From Pseudomonadota bacterium (GTDB taxonomy: Bacteria > Pseudomonadota > Alphaproteobacteria > Acetobacterales > Acetobacteraceae): a DNA stretch of 64,000 nt. Shown here piece by piece: positions 47,328 to 57,662 of this stretch (position 1 is the first letter of the stretch; every line of letters begins with the position of its first letter). Made by a program: the position numbers and the translations under genes. The notes below the pieces were generated by a model. The model was given only the letters and a program-made list of their open reading frames with translations. It searched no databases and was not told where the DNA came from. The stretch covers positions 1 through 64,000 of the forward strand of contig JAJZES010000030.1 of the NCBI GenBank assembly GCA_021845985.1. The letters are read 5' to 3'.

Positions 47328-48722
47328 TCAGGCGGCGGTCCTGGCGAGGCCGAGCGCCAGCCGCACCGCCGTATCGGCCTGGATCAGCCCCGCCCCCACC
47401 GCGTTGGCGCTGCCGCCGACCGGCAGCGCCGAGGCGCGCAGCACCTGCGACATTTCGGCCGGCGTCAGCGTCGGGTCGGCCTGCAGCACCAGTGCCGCCA
47501 CCCCGGCGGCATTGGCGGTCGCCGCCGAGGTGCCAAAAAACGGCGCCAGCGTGCTGGTCATGCTGCCGTCGGGCGCCAGAAAATCGACCTTGGACGCCGA
47601 TTGCGCCAGGGTCAGCGGGGTGCCCGCGGCGTCGAACAGCAGGCTGCCGCTGCCGACCGAGGAAAATCCCTCCGGCGTCGGCGTGCCGCCGAAGGCGGGA
47701 GTGTTGGCGTAGTTCACCGCGCCGACGGTGTTCACGCCGGGCAGCAATTCATGCCCCATGACGCTGCCCGATCCCTGCCCGGCCGCCGGGCTGCTGATGC
47801 TGCCGTTGCCGTAGGAGATGATCTTGAACAGCGCCGGCGGCACCGTTCCGCCATTGGCATAGAGCACGAGGCGGAACGCCGTGTCGGCTCCGGTGTTGGT
47901 GAAGTGCAGGATCTGGTCGGGCATGGTGCCGGCCAGATCGCCCGAGGCGCTGGCGACGATGTGGCCCGCGCTGTCGAACAGCGCCATGCCGAGGCTGTCG
48001 GCATTGCCGGCAATCGGCTGGCTCCATTGCAGATCGAGCAGACATTCGCCCTGCGGCGGCACGATCACATCGAGCCAGGGCTGCGGCGCGGTGGCGCTGC
48101 CAAAGTTCTGCACCGCCGCCCCCGCCGGCAGGCTCGGCAGCGTCAACCGCATCGGCGCGAAGGGAAGCTGGATATAGTCCTGCCCCTCATTGCCGGCGGC
48201 GGTGAAATAGCTGACGCCATCGGCGATGGCGGTGCTGACCGCGCTGTCGAGCGCGCCGCCGGCCTGGAAAAACGGCTCGTTGAGATAGGCCACGTCATCG
48301 ACGATGACGTTGCAGCCGGCCGCCTGCAGCGCGCTGACGCCGGCGGCGAAATCGGCCTCGCCGTTGGTCGCGGTGTGGAACAGCAATTGCGCACCGGGGG
48401 CGATGCGGTGGATCAGATCGGCCATCGCCCGGCCCTCGTCATGGCTGCCGGCCGGTCCTTCCTCCAGGATCTTCACCCCGGCGGGCAGATTGCCGTCGGC
48501 AACATCGGCCGCCATGCCGCCGAGCACGTTAAAACTGTCCGACAGGATGCCGATCTTGATCCCCGCCCCGGTGACGCCGAGCGCGCGCGCCGCCGGCCCG
48601 GCGACGGCGGCGTCGGAATTGCCGTCGGTGGTCGGCGCCGTGCTCGCCGCCGCCGTCGCGGTGGCGGCAATGCCGATGACGAAGCTGCCCAGCGCGAAGC
48701 CGGGCAGGGTGAGCGACAGCAT
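47328..48722 (-). CDS. Subtilase-family (S8) serine peptidase
   Basis: 464 residues from the chosen ATG, whose first 30 residues are hydrophobic (MLSLTLPGFALGSFVIGIAAT), consistent with secretion. The S8 triad is visible: Asp in GIKIGILSDSFN, His in SHDEGRAMADLIH, and Ser in GTSAATANAAGVAAL; the middle region has a long beta-rich insert (about 200-330). A predicted extracellular or periplasmic protease with no autotransporter barrel or repeat domains. A TTG at 48782 would give a longer protein. No obvious link to the metW gene upstream. Confidence 0.82.
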   Translation of the reverse strand: MLSLTLPGFALGSFVIGIAATATAAASTAPTTDGNSDAAVAGPAARALGVTGAGIKIGILSDSFNVLGGMAADVADGNLPAGVKILEEGPAGSHDEGRAMADLIHRIAPGAQLLFHTATNGEADFAAGVSALQAAGCNVIVDDVAYLNEPFFQAGGALDSAVSTAIADGVSYFTAAGNEGQDYIQLPFAPMRLTLPSLPAGAAVQNFGSATAPQPWLDVIVPPQGECLLDLQWSQPIAGNADSLGMALFDSAGHIVASASGDLAGTMPDQILHFTNTGADTAFRLVLYANGGTVPPALFKIISYGNGSISSPAAGQGSGSVMGHELLPGVNTVGAVNYANTPAFGGTPTPEGFSSVGSGSLLFDAAGTPLTLAQSASKVDFLAPDGSMTSTLAPFFGTSAATANAAGVAALVLQADPTLTPAEMSQVLRASALPVGGSANAVGAGLIQADTAVRLALGLARTAA

Positions 48723-48896
48723 CGCCGGGGCAAGCGCCGTCTCGGCGGTGGCGTCGGAAAGGAGGGAGGCTGACCTGGCCAAGGGACGGGTCCGTCGCGG
48801 GGACCGTGCCGCAGGATGAGACGTTTTTGCCCCCGGCACGCATCCGCGCCGGCGCCAGGATGGCGGCAAATTGCTGATGAAGCGTTGCCGGCCCGA

Positions 48897-48917
48897 TCCG
48901 GCGCCGCCGGCGCCGGA
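48897..48917 (-). terminator. Terminator-like hairpin after metW
   Basis: Perfect inverted repeat TCCGGCGCC-GCC-GGCGCCGGA, starting three bases after the metW stop on that strand. The stem is strong, but there is no following T-run, so it could be a Rho-independent terminator of the GC-only kind or merely an mRNA-stabilising stem. Confidence 0.4.
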
Positions 48918-48920
48918 GGC

Positions 48921-49559
48921 CTACGCCTTGCGCAGCAGGAACAAGCCCTGTTCGCCGAACAGATTGGCCAGCCCGGAAAACCGCCGCCACGGCGCCCGCT
49001 GCCCGGCCTCGTCCACCGCCAGCCAACGTTCGACCTCGTAACCTTCCTCGGCGCACAGGGCGAAGAAATCGTGGATGGTGCAGGGATGGATGTTCGGCGT
49101 CTCGTGCCACGGCCGGTCCCACACCGGCGTCATCGGCATCCGCCCCAGCCACAGCAATTGCCAGCGCAGCTTCCAATGGCCGAAATTGGGAAAGCTGACG
49201 ATGGCGCGCTCGCCGATGCGCAGCATCTGGCGCAGCACCTCGCGCGGCCGCTCCACCGCCTGCAGGGTTCGCGACAGCACCACATAGTCGAAGGCACCGT
49301 CCGGGTACTGCGCCAGATCGCTGTCGGCATCGCCCTGCATCACCGGCAGACCATGCGCCACCGCGCGCGTCACCTCGGCCATGTCGATCTCGATGCCGCG
49401 CGCATCGCAGCCGCGGGTGCGGAACAGATGATCGAGCAGCGTGCCGTCGCCGCAGCCGATGTCGAGCACGCGCGTCCCCGGCGCGATCATGTCGGCGATC
49501 AGCCGCAGATCGAGCCGCATGTTTTTCGCCACATACTGCACCGGCGCGACGGAGTTCAC
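48921..49559 (-). CDS. metW: MetW, partner of MetX in methionine biosynthesis
   Basis: 212 residues, methyltransferase-like fold with SAM motif [13 protein letters not shown] near 34 and [20 protein letters not shown]. MetW is encoded next to MetX in many proteobacteria and is thought to form an active complex with it. Start is GTG 49559, overlapping the metX stop (GTGA). Contiguous metX-metW confirms the assignment. Confidence 0.93.
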   Translation of the reverse strand: MNSVAPVQYVAKNMRLDLRLIADMIAPGTRVLDIGCGDGTLLDHLFRTRGCDARGIEIDMAEVTRAVAHGLPVMQGDADSDLAQYPDGAFDYVVLSRTLQAVERPREVLRQMLRIGERAIVSFPNFGHWKLRWQLLWLGRMPMTPVWDRPWHETPNIHPCTIHDFFALCAEEGYEVERWLAVDEAGQRAPWRRFSGLANLFGEQGLFLLRKA

Positions 49560-50710
49560 CCCGCCAGCCCCGCATGTTCGGCGCAGCCGGCCAGGAAGCC
49601 GGCGAGCGCGCGGTGGAAATCCGGCTCGTCGAGCAGAAAGGCGTCGTGGCCCTTGTCGGAGGCGATCTCGACGAAGCTGACATTCGCCGCCACCCGGTTC
49701 AGCGCGCGGGCGACGGCGCGGCTTTCGGCGGTCGGATAAAGCCAGTCGCTGCTGAAGCTGATGACGCAGAACCGCGCCCGCGTCGCGCGGAACGCCGCCG
49801 ACAGATCGCCGCCGAAATCCGCCGCCAGATCGAAATAGTCGGTGGCGCGGGTGATGGTCAGATAGCTCGCCGCATCGAAGCGGCGGACGAAGCTGCTGCC
49901 CTGGTGCCGCAGATAGCTTTCGACCTCGAAAATATCCTCGACCAGCCCGACCGCCTCGTTGCCGCGCAGCCGGCGGCCGAATTTGCGGGTCAATGCCTGC
50001 TCGGACAGATAGGTGATATGCGCCACCATGCGCGCCACCGCGAGGCCCCGCGCCGGCACCCGGCCGTGCTGCCAGTAGCGCCCGCCGAGCCAGTCGGGAT
50101 CGGCAAAGATCGCCTGCCGGCCGACCTCGTTGAAGGCGATGTTCTGCGCCGAATGATAGGCGGCGGTGGCGATCGGCACCGCGGCGAACACCGCGTCCGG
50201 GTAGGTGGCGGCCCATTCCAGCACCTGCATGCCGCCCATCGAGCCGCCGATCACCGCGAACAGCCGGGCGATGCCGAGCTGGTCGATCAGCCGCTTTTGC
50301 GCCCGCACCATGTCGCGGATCGTCACCGCCGGAAAATCGGTGCCCCAGCGCGTCGCCGGATCGTCGTCGCGCGGCGACGCCGGCCCGGTCGAACCCATGC
50401 AGCCGCCCAGCACATTGGCGCAGATGACGAAGAAACGGTCGGTGTCGATCGGCAATCCGGGGCCGACCACCGCCGCCCACCAGCCGTCGCGTCCGGTCAG
50501 CGGATGGCGCTCGGCGACATACTGGTCGCCGGTCAGCGCGTGGCAGACCAGAATGGCGTTGCTGCCGGCGGCATTCAGCGTGCCATAGGTCCGGTAGGCC
50601 ACCACCAGCCGGCCCAGCGCCGCACCGCTGTCGAGCAGCAGCCCGTCGTCAAAAACGACATGGGTGTGCGCGATCTCCGGGGTTTCCGCCTGATCCATGA
50701 GGGCCTGCAT
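49556..50710 (-). CDS. metX: Homoserine O-acetyltransferase (MetX)
   Basis: 384 residues. Acylates homoserine as the first committed step of methionine synthesis. The alpha/beta-hydrolase triad is visible: Ser157 in IGGSMGGMQ, Asp in SSDWLYP and His in GHDAFLLDE. The [15 protein letters not shown] and [15 protein letters not shown] segments are typical of MetX. Acetyl or succinyl specificity cannot be told confidently. ATG 50710 has a GGGGGG sequence upstream; ATG 50698 is the alternative. Divergent from the chorismate mutase operon across 213 bases; no clear riboswitch was found there. Confidence 0.93.
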   Translation of the reverse strand: MQALMDQAETPEIAHTHVVFDDGLLLDSGAALGRLVVAYRTYGTLNAAGSNAILVCHALTGDQYVAERHPLTGRDGWWAAVVGPGLPIDTDRFFVICANVLGGCMGSTGPASPRDDDPATRWGTDFPAVTIRDMVRAQKRLIDQLGIARLFAVIGGSMGGMQVLEWAATYPDAVFAAVPIATAAYHSAQNIAFNEVGRQAIFADPDWLGGRYWQHGRVPARGLAVARMVAHITYLSEQALTRKFGRRLRGNEAVGLVEDIFEVESYLRHQGSSFVRRFDAASYLTITRATDYFDLAADFGGDLSAAFRATRARFCVISFSSDWLYPTAESRAVARALNRVAANVSFVEIASDKGHDAFLLDEPDFHRALAGFLAGCAEHAGLAG

Positions 50711-50923
50711 ATGCCCCCCCGGCGGCGCCGCTGCAACGCCCGCCGCGGCCAGCCGTCCGCGACCAGCCGTCCGGGGCCGCCATGGGCGGCGCCACCGGGC
50801 GCTGAAACGGCCCGCTAAATCAAGCCAGTGCTCTGACTCTGACAGGTCTTTCCCGCGCCGCCGGAGCACTAGGCAGCGGCGGCGGCTTCGGCTATCCACG
50901 CCGCGTCCCAATTTTCGCGGTCC

Positions 50924-51808
50924 ATGTCCAGCCCCGCCCCGATCGACCCCGACACCCCCGCCCTGCCCACGCTCGCGGCGCTGCGCGCCCGGATCGACCG
51001 GCTGGACGATGCGCTGCACGACCTGCTGATGCAGCGCGCCGCGGTGGTCGCCGATGTCGCCGACCTTGCCGCGCAGGGCAGCAAGGTGGCGTTCCGACCC
51101 GGCCGCGAAGCCGACATCCTGCGCCGCCTGCTGGCCCGCCATGCCGGCAGGCTGCCGCGCCGCGCGGTGCCGCGGCTGTGGCGGGAATTGTTCGCCGCCA
51201 CCACGGCGATGCAGGCCAACGTCGTCATCAGCGTCTGCGAGGCCGAGCCGGGGGCCGGCTGCATCGCCGCGGCGCGGGAACATTTCGGCGCGCTGACGCC
51301 GCTGCGCACCCATCGCAGCCCGGCGCAGGCCATCGCCGAACTGCGCGCCGGCGCCGCCATCGCCGCCGTGCTGCCGCTGCCCGCCGAGGACGAGCCGACG
51401 CCGGCGGCGTGGTGGATGACGCTGCTGCACGGTGACGAGCCGCGGGTGCATGTCGTCGCCCGCCTGCCGTTCTGGGCGCCGCGGCCGGAAGGGGCACCGC
51501 AGGCGCAGGCGCTGGTGGTGGCCACCGCCGCACCGGACGAGTCGGCCGCCGACCGCACGCTGCTCGGGTTCGACCTGCCGCCGGAGATGAGCCGCGGGCG
51601 GCTGCAGGGTGCTTTCCTCGCCGCCGGCATGCCGCCGGTGGCGATGATCCTGCGCCGCGACGCGGCACGCCAGACCGCCTGCGCGCTGATCGAAATCGAC
51701 GGACATGTGCGCGAGGGCGACCCGCGGCTGCCGGCGCTGGCCGAGCACGGGCTGCGTCCCGTGGTGCTCGGCGCCTACGCCATCCCGCTGGAAGGAGACC
51801 AGCCATGA
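50924..51808 (+). CDS. Chorismate mutase fused to a degenerate prephenate dehydratase/ACT region
   Basis: 294 residues. Residues 15-95 are an AroQ-type chorismate mutase domain ([28 protein letters not shown]). The following part follows the layout of a prephenate dehydratase ([25 protein letters not shown]) and then an ACT-like regulatory fold ([26 protein letters not shown]), but the catalytic Thr-Arg-Phe motif is gone. It therefore looks like a P-protein that kept mutase and regulatory parts. First gene of an operon with hisC and tyrA; ATGA overlap with hisC. Confidence 0.8.
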   Translation: MSSPAPIDPDTPALPTLAALRARIDRLDDALHDLLMQRAAVVADVADLAAQGSKVAFRPGREADILRRLLARHAGRLPRRAVPRLWRELFAATTAMQANVVISVCEAEPGAGCIAAAREHFGALTPLRTHRSPAQAIAELRAGAAIAAVLPLPAEDEPTPAAWWMTLLHGDEPRVHVVARLPFWAPRPEGAPQAQALVVATAAPDESAADRTLLGFDLPPEMSRGRLQGAFLAAGMPPVAMILRRDAARQTACALIEIDGHVREGDPRLPALAEHGLRPVVLGAYAIPLEGDQP

Positions 51809-52905
51809 CCGGTCCGCGCCCACGCCCCGAGGTGCTGAAGATCGCCCCCTATGTCGCCGGCGAGTCGAAGACGCCGGGCGCCAACCGGGTGGTGAAACTG
51901 TCGTCCAACGAGGGCGCCTTCGGCGTGCCGCCCGGCGCCGCGGCGGCGGCAGCGGCGGTGGCGCAGGAGCTGCACCGCTATCCCGACGGCGGCTCGGCCG
52001 AGCTGCGGCGGGCGATCGGCGTGCGCTTCGGGCTGGACCCGGCACGCATCGTCTGCGGCACCGGCTCGGACGAGCTGATCCAGCATCTCTGCCACATCTA
52101 TGGCGGGCCGGGCAGCGACATCCTGATGTCGATGCACGGTTTCACCATGTACCAGATCGCCGGCACCTATGCCGGCAGCCGGGTCATCAAGGTGCCGGAG
52201 CGCGACCTCACCGCCGATGTCGATGCCATCCTGGCGGCGGTGACGCCGGCAACCCGGCTGGTGTTCCTCGCCAACCCCAACAACCCGACCGGCAGCCTCC
52301 TGGCGCAGAGCGCAGTGGTGCGGCTGCGCCGCGGTCTGCCCGACGCGGTGCTGCTGGTGCTCGATGCCGCCTATGCCGAATACGTCGATCAGGCGGAGTA
52401 CGATGCCGGCGCGGCGCTGGTCGATGCCGGCGACAACACGGTGATGCTGCGCACCTTCAGCAAGGTGTTCGGCCTCGGCGGGCTGCGCGTCGGCTGGGCC
52501 TATGCGCCGGCCGGCGTGGTCGATGCGCTGAACCGGGTGCGCGGCGTGTTCAACGTCAATCTCGCCGCCCAGGCCGCCGCCGTCGCGGCGCTGGCCGAGC
52601 CGCAATGGGTCGAGCGCAGCCGCGCCCACAACAGCGAATGGCGCGCCCGGCTGTCGGCGGCGCTGCAAGCGGTCGGGATCAAGGTGTGGCCGAGCCAGGG
52701 CAATTTCGTGCTCGCCGATTTCGCCACCGCCGCCCGCGCCGCCGCCGCCGATGCATGGCTGCGCCAGCGCGGCATCATCGTCCGCGCGATGGGCGCCTAC
52801 GACCTGCCGCACTGCCTGCGCATCACCGTCGGCACCGCCGAGGACTGCGCCCTGATGGCGGAGACGCTGCACGGCTTCATGGGCAGCCCCGGTGCCGAAC
52901 TCTGA
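51805..52905 (+). CDS. hisC: Histidinol-phosphate/aromatic aminotransferase
   Basis: 366 residues, PLP fold type I. The Schiff-base Lys220 lies in [16 protein letters not shown], and NPNNPTGSL (substrate-proximal) and [13 protein letters not shown] are typical of HisC. Enzymes of this subgroup use either histidinol-phosphate or prephenate/arogenate; placement between chorismate mutase and the TyrA dehydrogenase suggests that it serves aromatic amino acid transamination here. ATGA overlap with the previous gene, TGATG with the next. Confidence 0.9.
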   Translation: MTGPRPRPEVLKIAPYVAGESKTPGANRVVKLSSNEGAFGVPPGAAAAAAAVAQELHRYPDGGSAELRRAIGVRFGLDPARIVCGTGSDELIQHLCHIYGGPGSDILMSMHGFTMYQIAGTYAGSRVIKVPERDLTADVDAILAAVTPATRLVFLANPNNPTGSLLAQSAVVRLRRGLPDAVLLVLDAAYAEYVDQAEYDAGAALVDAGDNTVMLRTFSKVFGLGGLRVGWAYAPAGVVDALNRVRGVFNVNLAAQAAAVAALAEPQWVERSRAHNSEWRARLSAALQAVGIKVWPSQGNFVLADFATAARAAAADAWLRQRGIIVRAMGAYDLPHCLRITVGTAEDCALMAETLHGFMGSPGAEL

Positions 52906-53798
52906 TGCCGCCGGCTGAGCCGGTTTTCCGCCGGCTGGCGCTGATCGGCATCGGCCTGATCGGCAGTTCGGTGGCGCGCATCGCCGGCGCCCGTGGCGAC
53001 CTCGCCGCCGAGGTGGTGGTCAGTGCGCGCACCCCGGCCACCCTCGCCCGCGTCGCCGAACTCGGCATCGCCGACCGTATCGAGGCCGATCCGGCGGCGG
53101 CGGTGCAGGGCGCCGACTGCGTCATGCTGTGCGCCCCGGTCGGCGTCTTCGCGGCGCTGACCGAGGCCATCGCGCCGCATCTGGCGCCCGGCGCCATCGT
53201 CACCGATGTCGGCTCGACCAAGCAATCGGTGATTCGCGACGTGGCGCCGAAGCTGCCCGCCCATGCGCATTTCGTGCCGGCGCATCCGCTCGCCGGCACT
53301 GAGTATTCCGGCCCGGATGCCGGCTTCGTGACGCTGTTTCAGAACCGCTGGTGCCTGCTGACGCCGCCGCCGGGCACCGACCCTGCCGCCGTCGAGCGCG
53401 TCGCCGAGCTGTGGCGGCGCTGCGGCGCGATGATCGAGGTGATGGACCCGGCGCATCACGACCGGGTGCTGGCGATCGTCAGCCACCTGCCGCATCTGCT
53501 CGCCTTCACCATCTGCGGCACCGCCGACGACCTGGAGGGCGAGAGCCGCCAGCAGGTGCTGCAATTCGCCGCCACCGGTTTCCGCGACTTCACCCGCATC
53601 GCCGCCTCCGACCCGGTGATGTGGCGCGACGTGTTCCTCAACAACCGCGAGGCGCTGCTGGAGATGCTGGCGCGCTTCACCGAGGATGCGCAGGCGATGG
53701 CGCGCGCGGTGCGCTGGGGCGACGCCGCCTATATCGAGGACAAGGTCGAACGTGGCCGCCGCATCCGCCGCAGCCTGATCGAACTCAGGCAGGCATAG
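52905..53798 (+). CDS. tyrA: Prephenate/arogenate dehydrogenase
   Basis: 297 residues, TyrA-type. The NAD(P) motif GIGLIGSS lies at 15-22, followed by the catalytic [12 protein letters not shown] and the C-terminal helical region ending SLIELRQA. It oxidatively decarboxylates prephenate or arogenate toward tyrosine. With chorismate mutase and the HisC-type transaminase it forms a compact tyrosine branch. Its 3' end overlaps the convergent cupin gene by 14 bases. Confidence 0.92.
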   Translation: MPPAEPVFRRLALIGIGLIGSSVARIAGARGDLAAEVVVSARTPATLARVAELGIADRIEADPAAAVQGADCVMLCAPVGVFAALTEAIAPHLAPGAIVTDVGSTKQSVIRDVAPKLPAHAHFVPAHPLAGTEYSGPDAGFVTLFQNRWCLLTPPPGTDPAAVERVAELWRRCGAMIEVMDPAHHDRVLAIVSHLPHLLAFTICGTADDLEGESRQQVLQFAATGFRDFTRIAASDPVMWRDVFLNNREALLEMLARFTEDAQAMARAVRWGDAAYIEDKVERGRRIRRSLIELRQA

Positions 53799-54201
53799 GC
53801 GGCGCGCCGCCGTACTGCGCGTCGGTGACATGCTCCAGCCACTCGACCGCCTTGCCGTCGAGCCGTTCCTGAATGGCGATATGCGACATCGCCGTCGTCG
53901 CCCCGGCGCCATGCCAGTGTTTCTCGCCCGGCGCGAACCAGACCACGTCGCCCGGCCTGATCTGCTCGATCGGCCCGCCGTCGCGCTGCACCCGGCCGCA
54001 GCCGGCGGTGACGATCAGGGTCTGACCGAGCGGATGCGTGTGCCACGCGGTGCGCGCCCCCGGCTCGAACGTCACCAGGGCGCCGGCGACCCGGGCGGGA
54101 TCGGGCGGGCTGAACAGCGGGTCGATGCGGACCGTGCCGGTGAACCACGCCGCCGGTCCCTTGCCGGAGGGTTGAGAGCCTGCGTGCCTGAGTTCCATCA
54201 C
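53785..54201 (-). CDS. Cupin-domain protein
   Basis: 138 residues, a single small cupin: [25 protein letters not shown] (metal-binding His pair) and [41 protein letters not shown] at the start is typical of YdbB/carboxymuconolactone-decarboxylase-linked cupins. Metal-dependent dioxygenase or sensor; substrate unknown. It is convergent with tyrA. The second Met (54198) is also a possible start. Confidence 0.8.
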   Translation of the reverse strand: MMELRHAGSQPSGKGPAAWFTGTVRIDPLFSPPDPARVAGALVTFEPGARTAWHTHPLGQTLIVTAGCGRVQRDGGPIEQIRPGDVVWFAPGEKHWHGAGATTAMSHIAIQERLDGKAVEWLEHVTDAQYGGAPPMPA

Positions 54202-54474
54202 CCGTCTCCATCGCCTGCGGCAGCAAGCGCCACCGTCGGTCGATCAGGTAAGGCGTGCGGCGGCCGAGGAAAAGACGCCAAAATCGGCAGCACCCCGACG
54301 GCCGCGCGTCGCCATGCCGCAACGACATCGCCGCCTGTCGCGCCGTGGCGCGCAAGCGGGGCGTTTCCGCCCGTCGGCAACATGCAAACTGCCCCCGCCG
54401 CCGGCGCCGCTGATGCCTCTCGCGGCAGTCCCGTGATGGTCTATATGGATGACAATGTTTGGCGATGAGGCGTC

Positions 54475-54720
54475 ATGGCGAGCATTACCATCCGCAATCT
54501 CGCCCCACCCCTGAAGGCACGCCTGCGCGTCCAGACGGCGATCAACGGCCGTTCGATGCAGGCTGAGGCGCGCGACATCCTGGGCCGCGCACTTGGCCGT
54601 GCGGTCGCGCCACCGGGCAATCTGGCCGCCGCCATCCGGGCACGGTTTGCACCGACGGGCGGCATCGACCTGCCGGAGGTTGCGCGCGAGACAATGCGGG
54701 AGCCGCCGACCTTCGACTGA
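54475..54720 (+). CDS. FitA-like antitoxin
   Basis: 81 residues. The N-terminal MASITIRNLAPPLKARLRVQTAINGRSMQAEARDIL is a ribbon-helix-helix DNA-binding domain typical of FitA/VapB partners; the C-terminal half binds the toxin. The stop (TGATG) overlaps the start of the PIN-domain toxin, the normal layout. The preceding 273 bases have no gene; a TATA-like TCTATATGG sits just upstream. Confidence 0.87.
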   Translation: MASITIRNLAPPLKARLRVQTAINGRSMQAEARDILGRALGRAVAPPGNLAAAIRARFAPTGGIDLPEVARETMREPPTFD

Positions 54721-55147
54721 TGATCGTTCTGGACACCAACGTTCTGTCGGAACTGATGCGCCCTGCGCCGCTGGCGAATGTCGTGGCATGGCTCGCGGTG
54801 CAGCCGGCGGCGACTCTGTTCATCTCCGTGATCACGGAGGCGGAATTGCGGTACGGTTTGGCCCTCCTGCCTGATGGCATGCGCCTGCGCGGCTCCTCGC
54901 CGAGACGGAAGCGATGCTGAGCAACGAGTTCGCCGGGCGCATTCTGCCCTTCGACCGCCCCGCTGCATCCGCCTATGCGCGCATCGCCGCCGATCGGCGC
55001 AGAAGCGGTAAGCCGATTTCGCAAGCGGATGCGCAGATTGCCGCCATCGCAGGCTCCCGCGGCGCGGCGCTGGCCACCCGCAACGTCGCCGATTTCAAGA
55101 ATTGCGGGATTACTCTCATCAATCCCTGGGTCGATTATCCCCATTGA
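54720..55147 (+). pseudogene. FitB/VapC-type PIN-domain toxin, frameshifted
   Basis: Frame 1 gives MIVLDTNVLSELMRP and ISVITEAELRYGLALLPDGM, with the first acidic residues of the PIN domain; it stops at 54920. The continuation, EAMLSNEFAGRILPFDR through SQADAQIAAIAGSRGAALATRN, is in another frame (54914-55147). The offset fits a single-base deletion near 54882-54890 (CGCGGCTC for an expected CGCCGGCTC). The toxin should be inactive while the antitoxin remains intact. A sequencing error is possible. Confidence 0.8.
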
Positions 55148-55470
55148 CGCGGCATCGCCGCCGATAAAGCACGCCTGCCCGACCGCCCAATCCGCCAAGA
55201 CGGGTTGGCCGCCCTCACATGGTGCGGGGCCTGATCGCCAGCCGGGAAGCGTCACCTGCCCTTTGCCGGTCACTGATCGCGCCATCGGAACCTCAATGCC
55301 GCGACTATCCGCCGCACCTGCACACAGTCCGCGCCGCCCCTCCCGCCGGCAAACCGACGCAATGTTGGTGTCGGCCGCACCCGTCGAATCACCGGCCACC
55401 GAAAATCCCCGTTGACGCCATCCACCGCGCAGACAACCCTTCCGCAGCCACTCCGAGCACCCCTCCCGCC
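55148..55470. other. 323-base region without an intact gene; possible AbrB-antitoxin relic
   Basis: No complete gene. On the minus strand a start (ATG at 55285) with GAGG six bases upstream begins MARSVTGKGQVTLP, the hallmark start of AbrB/MazE antitoxins, and is then lost; in a shifted frame it reads RLAIRPRT. This could be the head of a second decayed toxin-antitoxin gene. Otherwise nothing recognised. Confidence 0.35.
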
Positions 55471-56973
55471 ATGTCGATCGCCCGCGTCCGCAGCTTCGCC
55501 TTTTCGGGGATCGAGGCGGTGCCGGTGGAGGTGCAGGTGCAGATCGCGCCCGGCCTGCCCGCCTTCCTCGTCGTCGGCCTGCCGGACAAGGCGGTCGGCG
55601 AGGCGCGCGAGCGGGTGCGCGCGGCGCTCACCGCAATGGGGCTGTCGCTGCCGCCGCGGCGCGTGCTGATCAACCTCGCGCCCGCCGACCTGCTCAAGGA
55701 AGGCAGCCATTTCGACCTGCCGATCGCCGTCGCCGTGCTGGTGGCGATGGAGGTGCTGCCGGCCGACGACCTCGCCGAGTTCGCCGCCCTCGGCGAATTG
55801 TCGCTCGATGGCGGTCTCAACCCGGTGGCCGGCGTGCTGCCCGCCGCCATCGCCGCCGCCGGCCTCGGCCTCGGCCTGATCTGCCCGGCGGCGCAGGGCG
55901 GCGAGGCGGCGTGGTCGGGCGATGCCGCGGTGCTGGCGCCGCCGGACCTGCTGGCGCTGATCAACCATTTCCGCGGCACCCAGGTGCTCACCCCGCCCGA
56001 GCCCGGCGGCCTCGCCGAGGCCCCCGCCGTCGCCGATCTGGCCGAGGTGCGCGGCATGGAGACGGCCAAGCGGGCGCTGGAGATCGCCGCCGCCGGCGGC
56101 CATAATCTGCTGCTGATCGGCCCGCCCGGCGCCGGCAAGTCGATGCTCGCCGCCCGCCTGCCCGGATTGCTGCCCGATCTGGCGCCGCGCGAGGCGCTGG
56201 AGGTCAGCATGATCCACAGCGTCGCCGGCATGCTGGTGGAGGGCCGGCTGCTGCGCCGGCCGCCTTATCGCGAGCCGCATCACGGCGCCAGCCAGGCGGC
56301 GCTGGCCGGCGGTGGCAACCGCGCCAAACCGGGCGAGGTGTCGCTCGCCCATCGCGGCGTGCTGTTTCTCGACGAACTGCCGGAGTTCCCGCGCGCCGCG
56401 CTGGAGGCGCTGCGCCAGCCGATGGAGGCCGGGCGCACGACGATCGCGCGGGCGATGGCGCATGTCACCTATCCGGCGCGGTTTCAGCTCGTCGCGGCAA
56501 TGAACCCGTGCCGCTGCGGCCATCTCGGCGATGCCTCGCGCGAATGCGGCCGGGCGCCGCGCTGCGGCGAGGAATATCAAAGCCGCATCAGCGGCCCGCT
56601 GCTCGACCGCATCGACCTGACCCTGGAGGTGCGGCCGGTGGCGCCGGCCGAGTTGTCGCGCGCCCCGGCCGGCGAGGCCAGCCTGATCGTCGCCGCCCGC
56701 GTCGCCCGCGCCCGCGCCGCCCAGCGCGGCCGCGGCGGCGACAGCGGGCCGATGACCAACGCCGAGGCCGAAATCGGCGCCCTGGCGGTGCAGCCGGAGG
56801 CGCGGGCGCTGGCCGAGCAGGCGGCCGACCGGCTGCGCCTGTCGCCGCGCGGCTTCACCCGCACCCTGCGCGTCGCCCGCAGCATCGCCGATCTCGCCGG
56901 CGCCGCCGCGATCCGCCGGCAGGACGTGGCCGAGGCGCTGGCCTATCGCCATCGCATGCCCGGACGGACGTGA
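55471..56973 (+). CDS. comM: ComM/YifB-family AAA+ ATPase (Mg-chelatase-like)
   Basis: 500 residues: N-terminal Lon-protease-like domain (FSGIEAVPVEVQVQIAPGLPAFLVVGLPDKAVGEARERVRAAL in parts), Walker A GPPGAGKS near 217, Walker B GVLFLDELPEF, and the Cys-rich MNPCRCGHLGD...CRCGEEYQSRISGPLLDRIDL. ComM is a branch-migration helicase for natural transformation. Its TGA overlaps the GTG of modB (GTGA), an unexpected coupling to molybdate transport. Confidence 0.92.
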   Translation: MSIARVRSFAFSGIEAVPVEVQVQIAPGLPAFLVVGLPDKAVGEARERVRAALTAMGLSLPPRRVLINLAPADLLKEGSHFDLPIAVAVLVAMEVLPADDLAEFAALGELSLDGGLNPVAGVLPAAIAAAGLGLGLICPAAQGGEAAWSGDAAVLAPPDLLALINHFRGTQVLTPPEPGGLAEAPAVADLAEVRGMETAKRALEIAAAGGHNLLLIGPPGAGKSMLAARLPGLLPDLAPREALEVSMIHSVAGMLVEGRLLRRPPYREPHHGASQAALAGGGNRAKPGEVSLAHRGVLFLDELPEFPRAALEALRQPMEAGRTTIARAMAHVTYPARFQLVAAMNPCRCGHLGDASRECGRAPRCGEEYQSRISGPLLDRIDLTLEVRPVAPAELSRAPAGEASLIVAARVARARAAQRGRGGDSGPMTNAEAEIGALAVQPEARALAEQAADRLRLSPRGFTRTLRVARSIADLAGAAAIRRQDVAEALAYRHRMPGRT

Positions 56974-57662
56974 CGCTGCTGTCCGCCGACGAGTGGCAGG
57001 CGGTGCGGCTGACGCTCGGCGTCGCCGCCCGCGCCGTCGGCTGCGGGCTGCCGCTGGCGACGCTGGTGGCGTGGCTGCTGGCGCGCGGCCGCTTTCCCGG
57101 CCGGCCGCTGCTGGCGGCGCTGGTGCATCTGCCACTGGTGCTGCCCCCGGTGGTCACCGGCTGGCTGCTGCTGCTGCTGTTCGGGGTGCAGGGACCGGCC
57201 GGGCGGCTGCTGCTGGCATGGTTCGGCGTGCGCCTCGCCTTCACCACCGCCGGCGCGGCGCTGGCCTCGGCGGTGATGATCTTCCCGATCATGGTGCGCA
57301 GCGTCCGCCTCGGCATCGAGGCGATCGACCCCGGCCTCGATCAGGCGGCGCGCACGCTCGGCGCCGGCCGGCTGGACCGGCTGGTCAGCGTCACCTTGCC
57401 GCTCGCCGCCCCCGGCATCCTGGTCGCCGCGGTGCTCGGCTATGCCACCTGCCTTGGCGAGTTCGGCGCCGTCATCACCTTCGCCGCCAACATCCCCGGC
57501 CAGACGCAGACCCTGCCGCTGGCCATCTACAGCGCGCTGCAGGCGCCGGGCGGGGAGGACGCGGCGGCGCGGCTGGCGCTGGTCTCGGTGGCGCTGGCGC
57601 TGGCCGGATTGCTGGCGGCGGAATGGCTCGGCCGGGTGCTGCGCCGCGCCATCCAGCCGTGA
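56970..57662 (+). CDS. modB: ModB, molybdate ABC transporter permease
   Basis: 230 residues with about five to six membrane helices, of the CysTW/ModB type; PLVLPPVVTGWLLLLLFG, RSVRLGIEAIDPGLDQAARTLGAGRLDRLVSVTLPLAAPGI and GEFGAVITFAANIPGQTQTLPLAIY are diagnostic. Start GTG 56970 overlaps comM; the stop overlaps modC (GTGA). No modA gene precedes it, unlike the usual modABC order. Confidence 0.9.
   Translation: MTLLSADEWQAVRLTLGVAARAVGCGLPLATLVAWLLARGRFPGRPLLAALVHLPLVLPPVVTGWLLLLLFGVQGPAGRLLLAWFGVRLAFTTAGAALASAVMIFPIMVRSVRLGIEAIDPGLDQAARTLGAGRLDRLVSVTLPLAAPGILVAAVLGYATCLGEFGAVITFAANIPGQTQTLPLAIYSALQAPGGEDAAARLALVSVALALAGLLAAEWLGRVLRRAIQP

Noticed and set aside
50711-50923. Possible SAM-II riboswitch before metX
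   Set aside because: The minus strand has TTGATTTA and a later TTTCAGCGC reminiscent of SAM-II, but the P1 stem and the pseudoknot partner are not found and the spacing is wrong.
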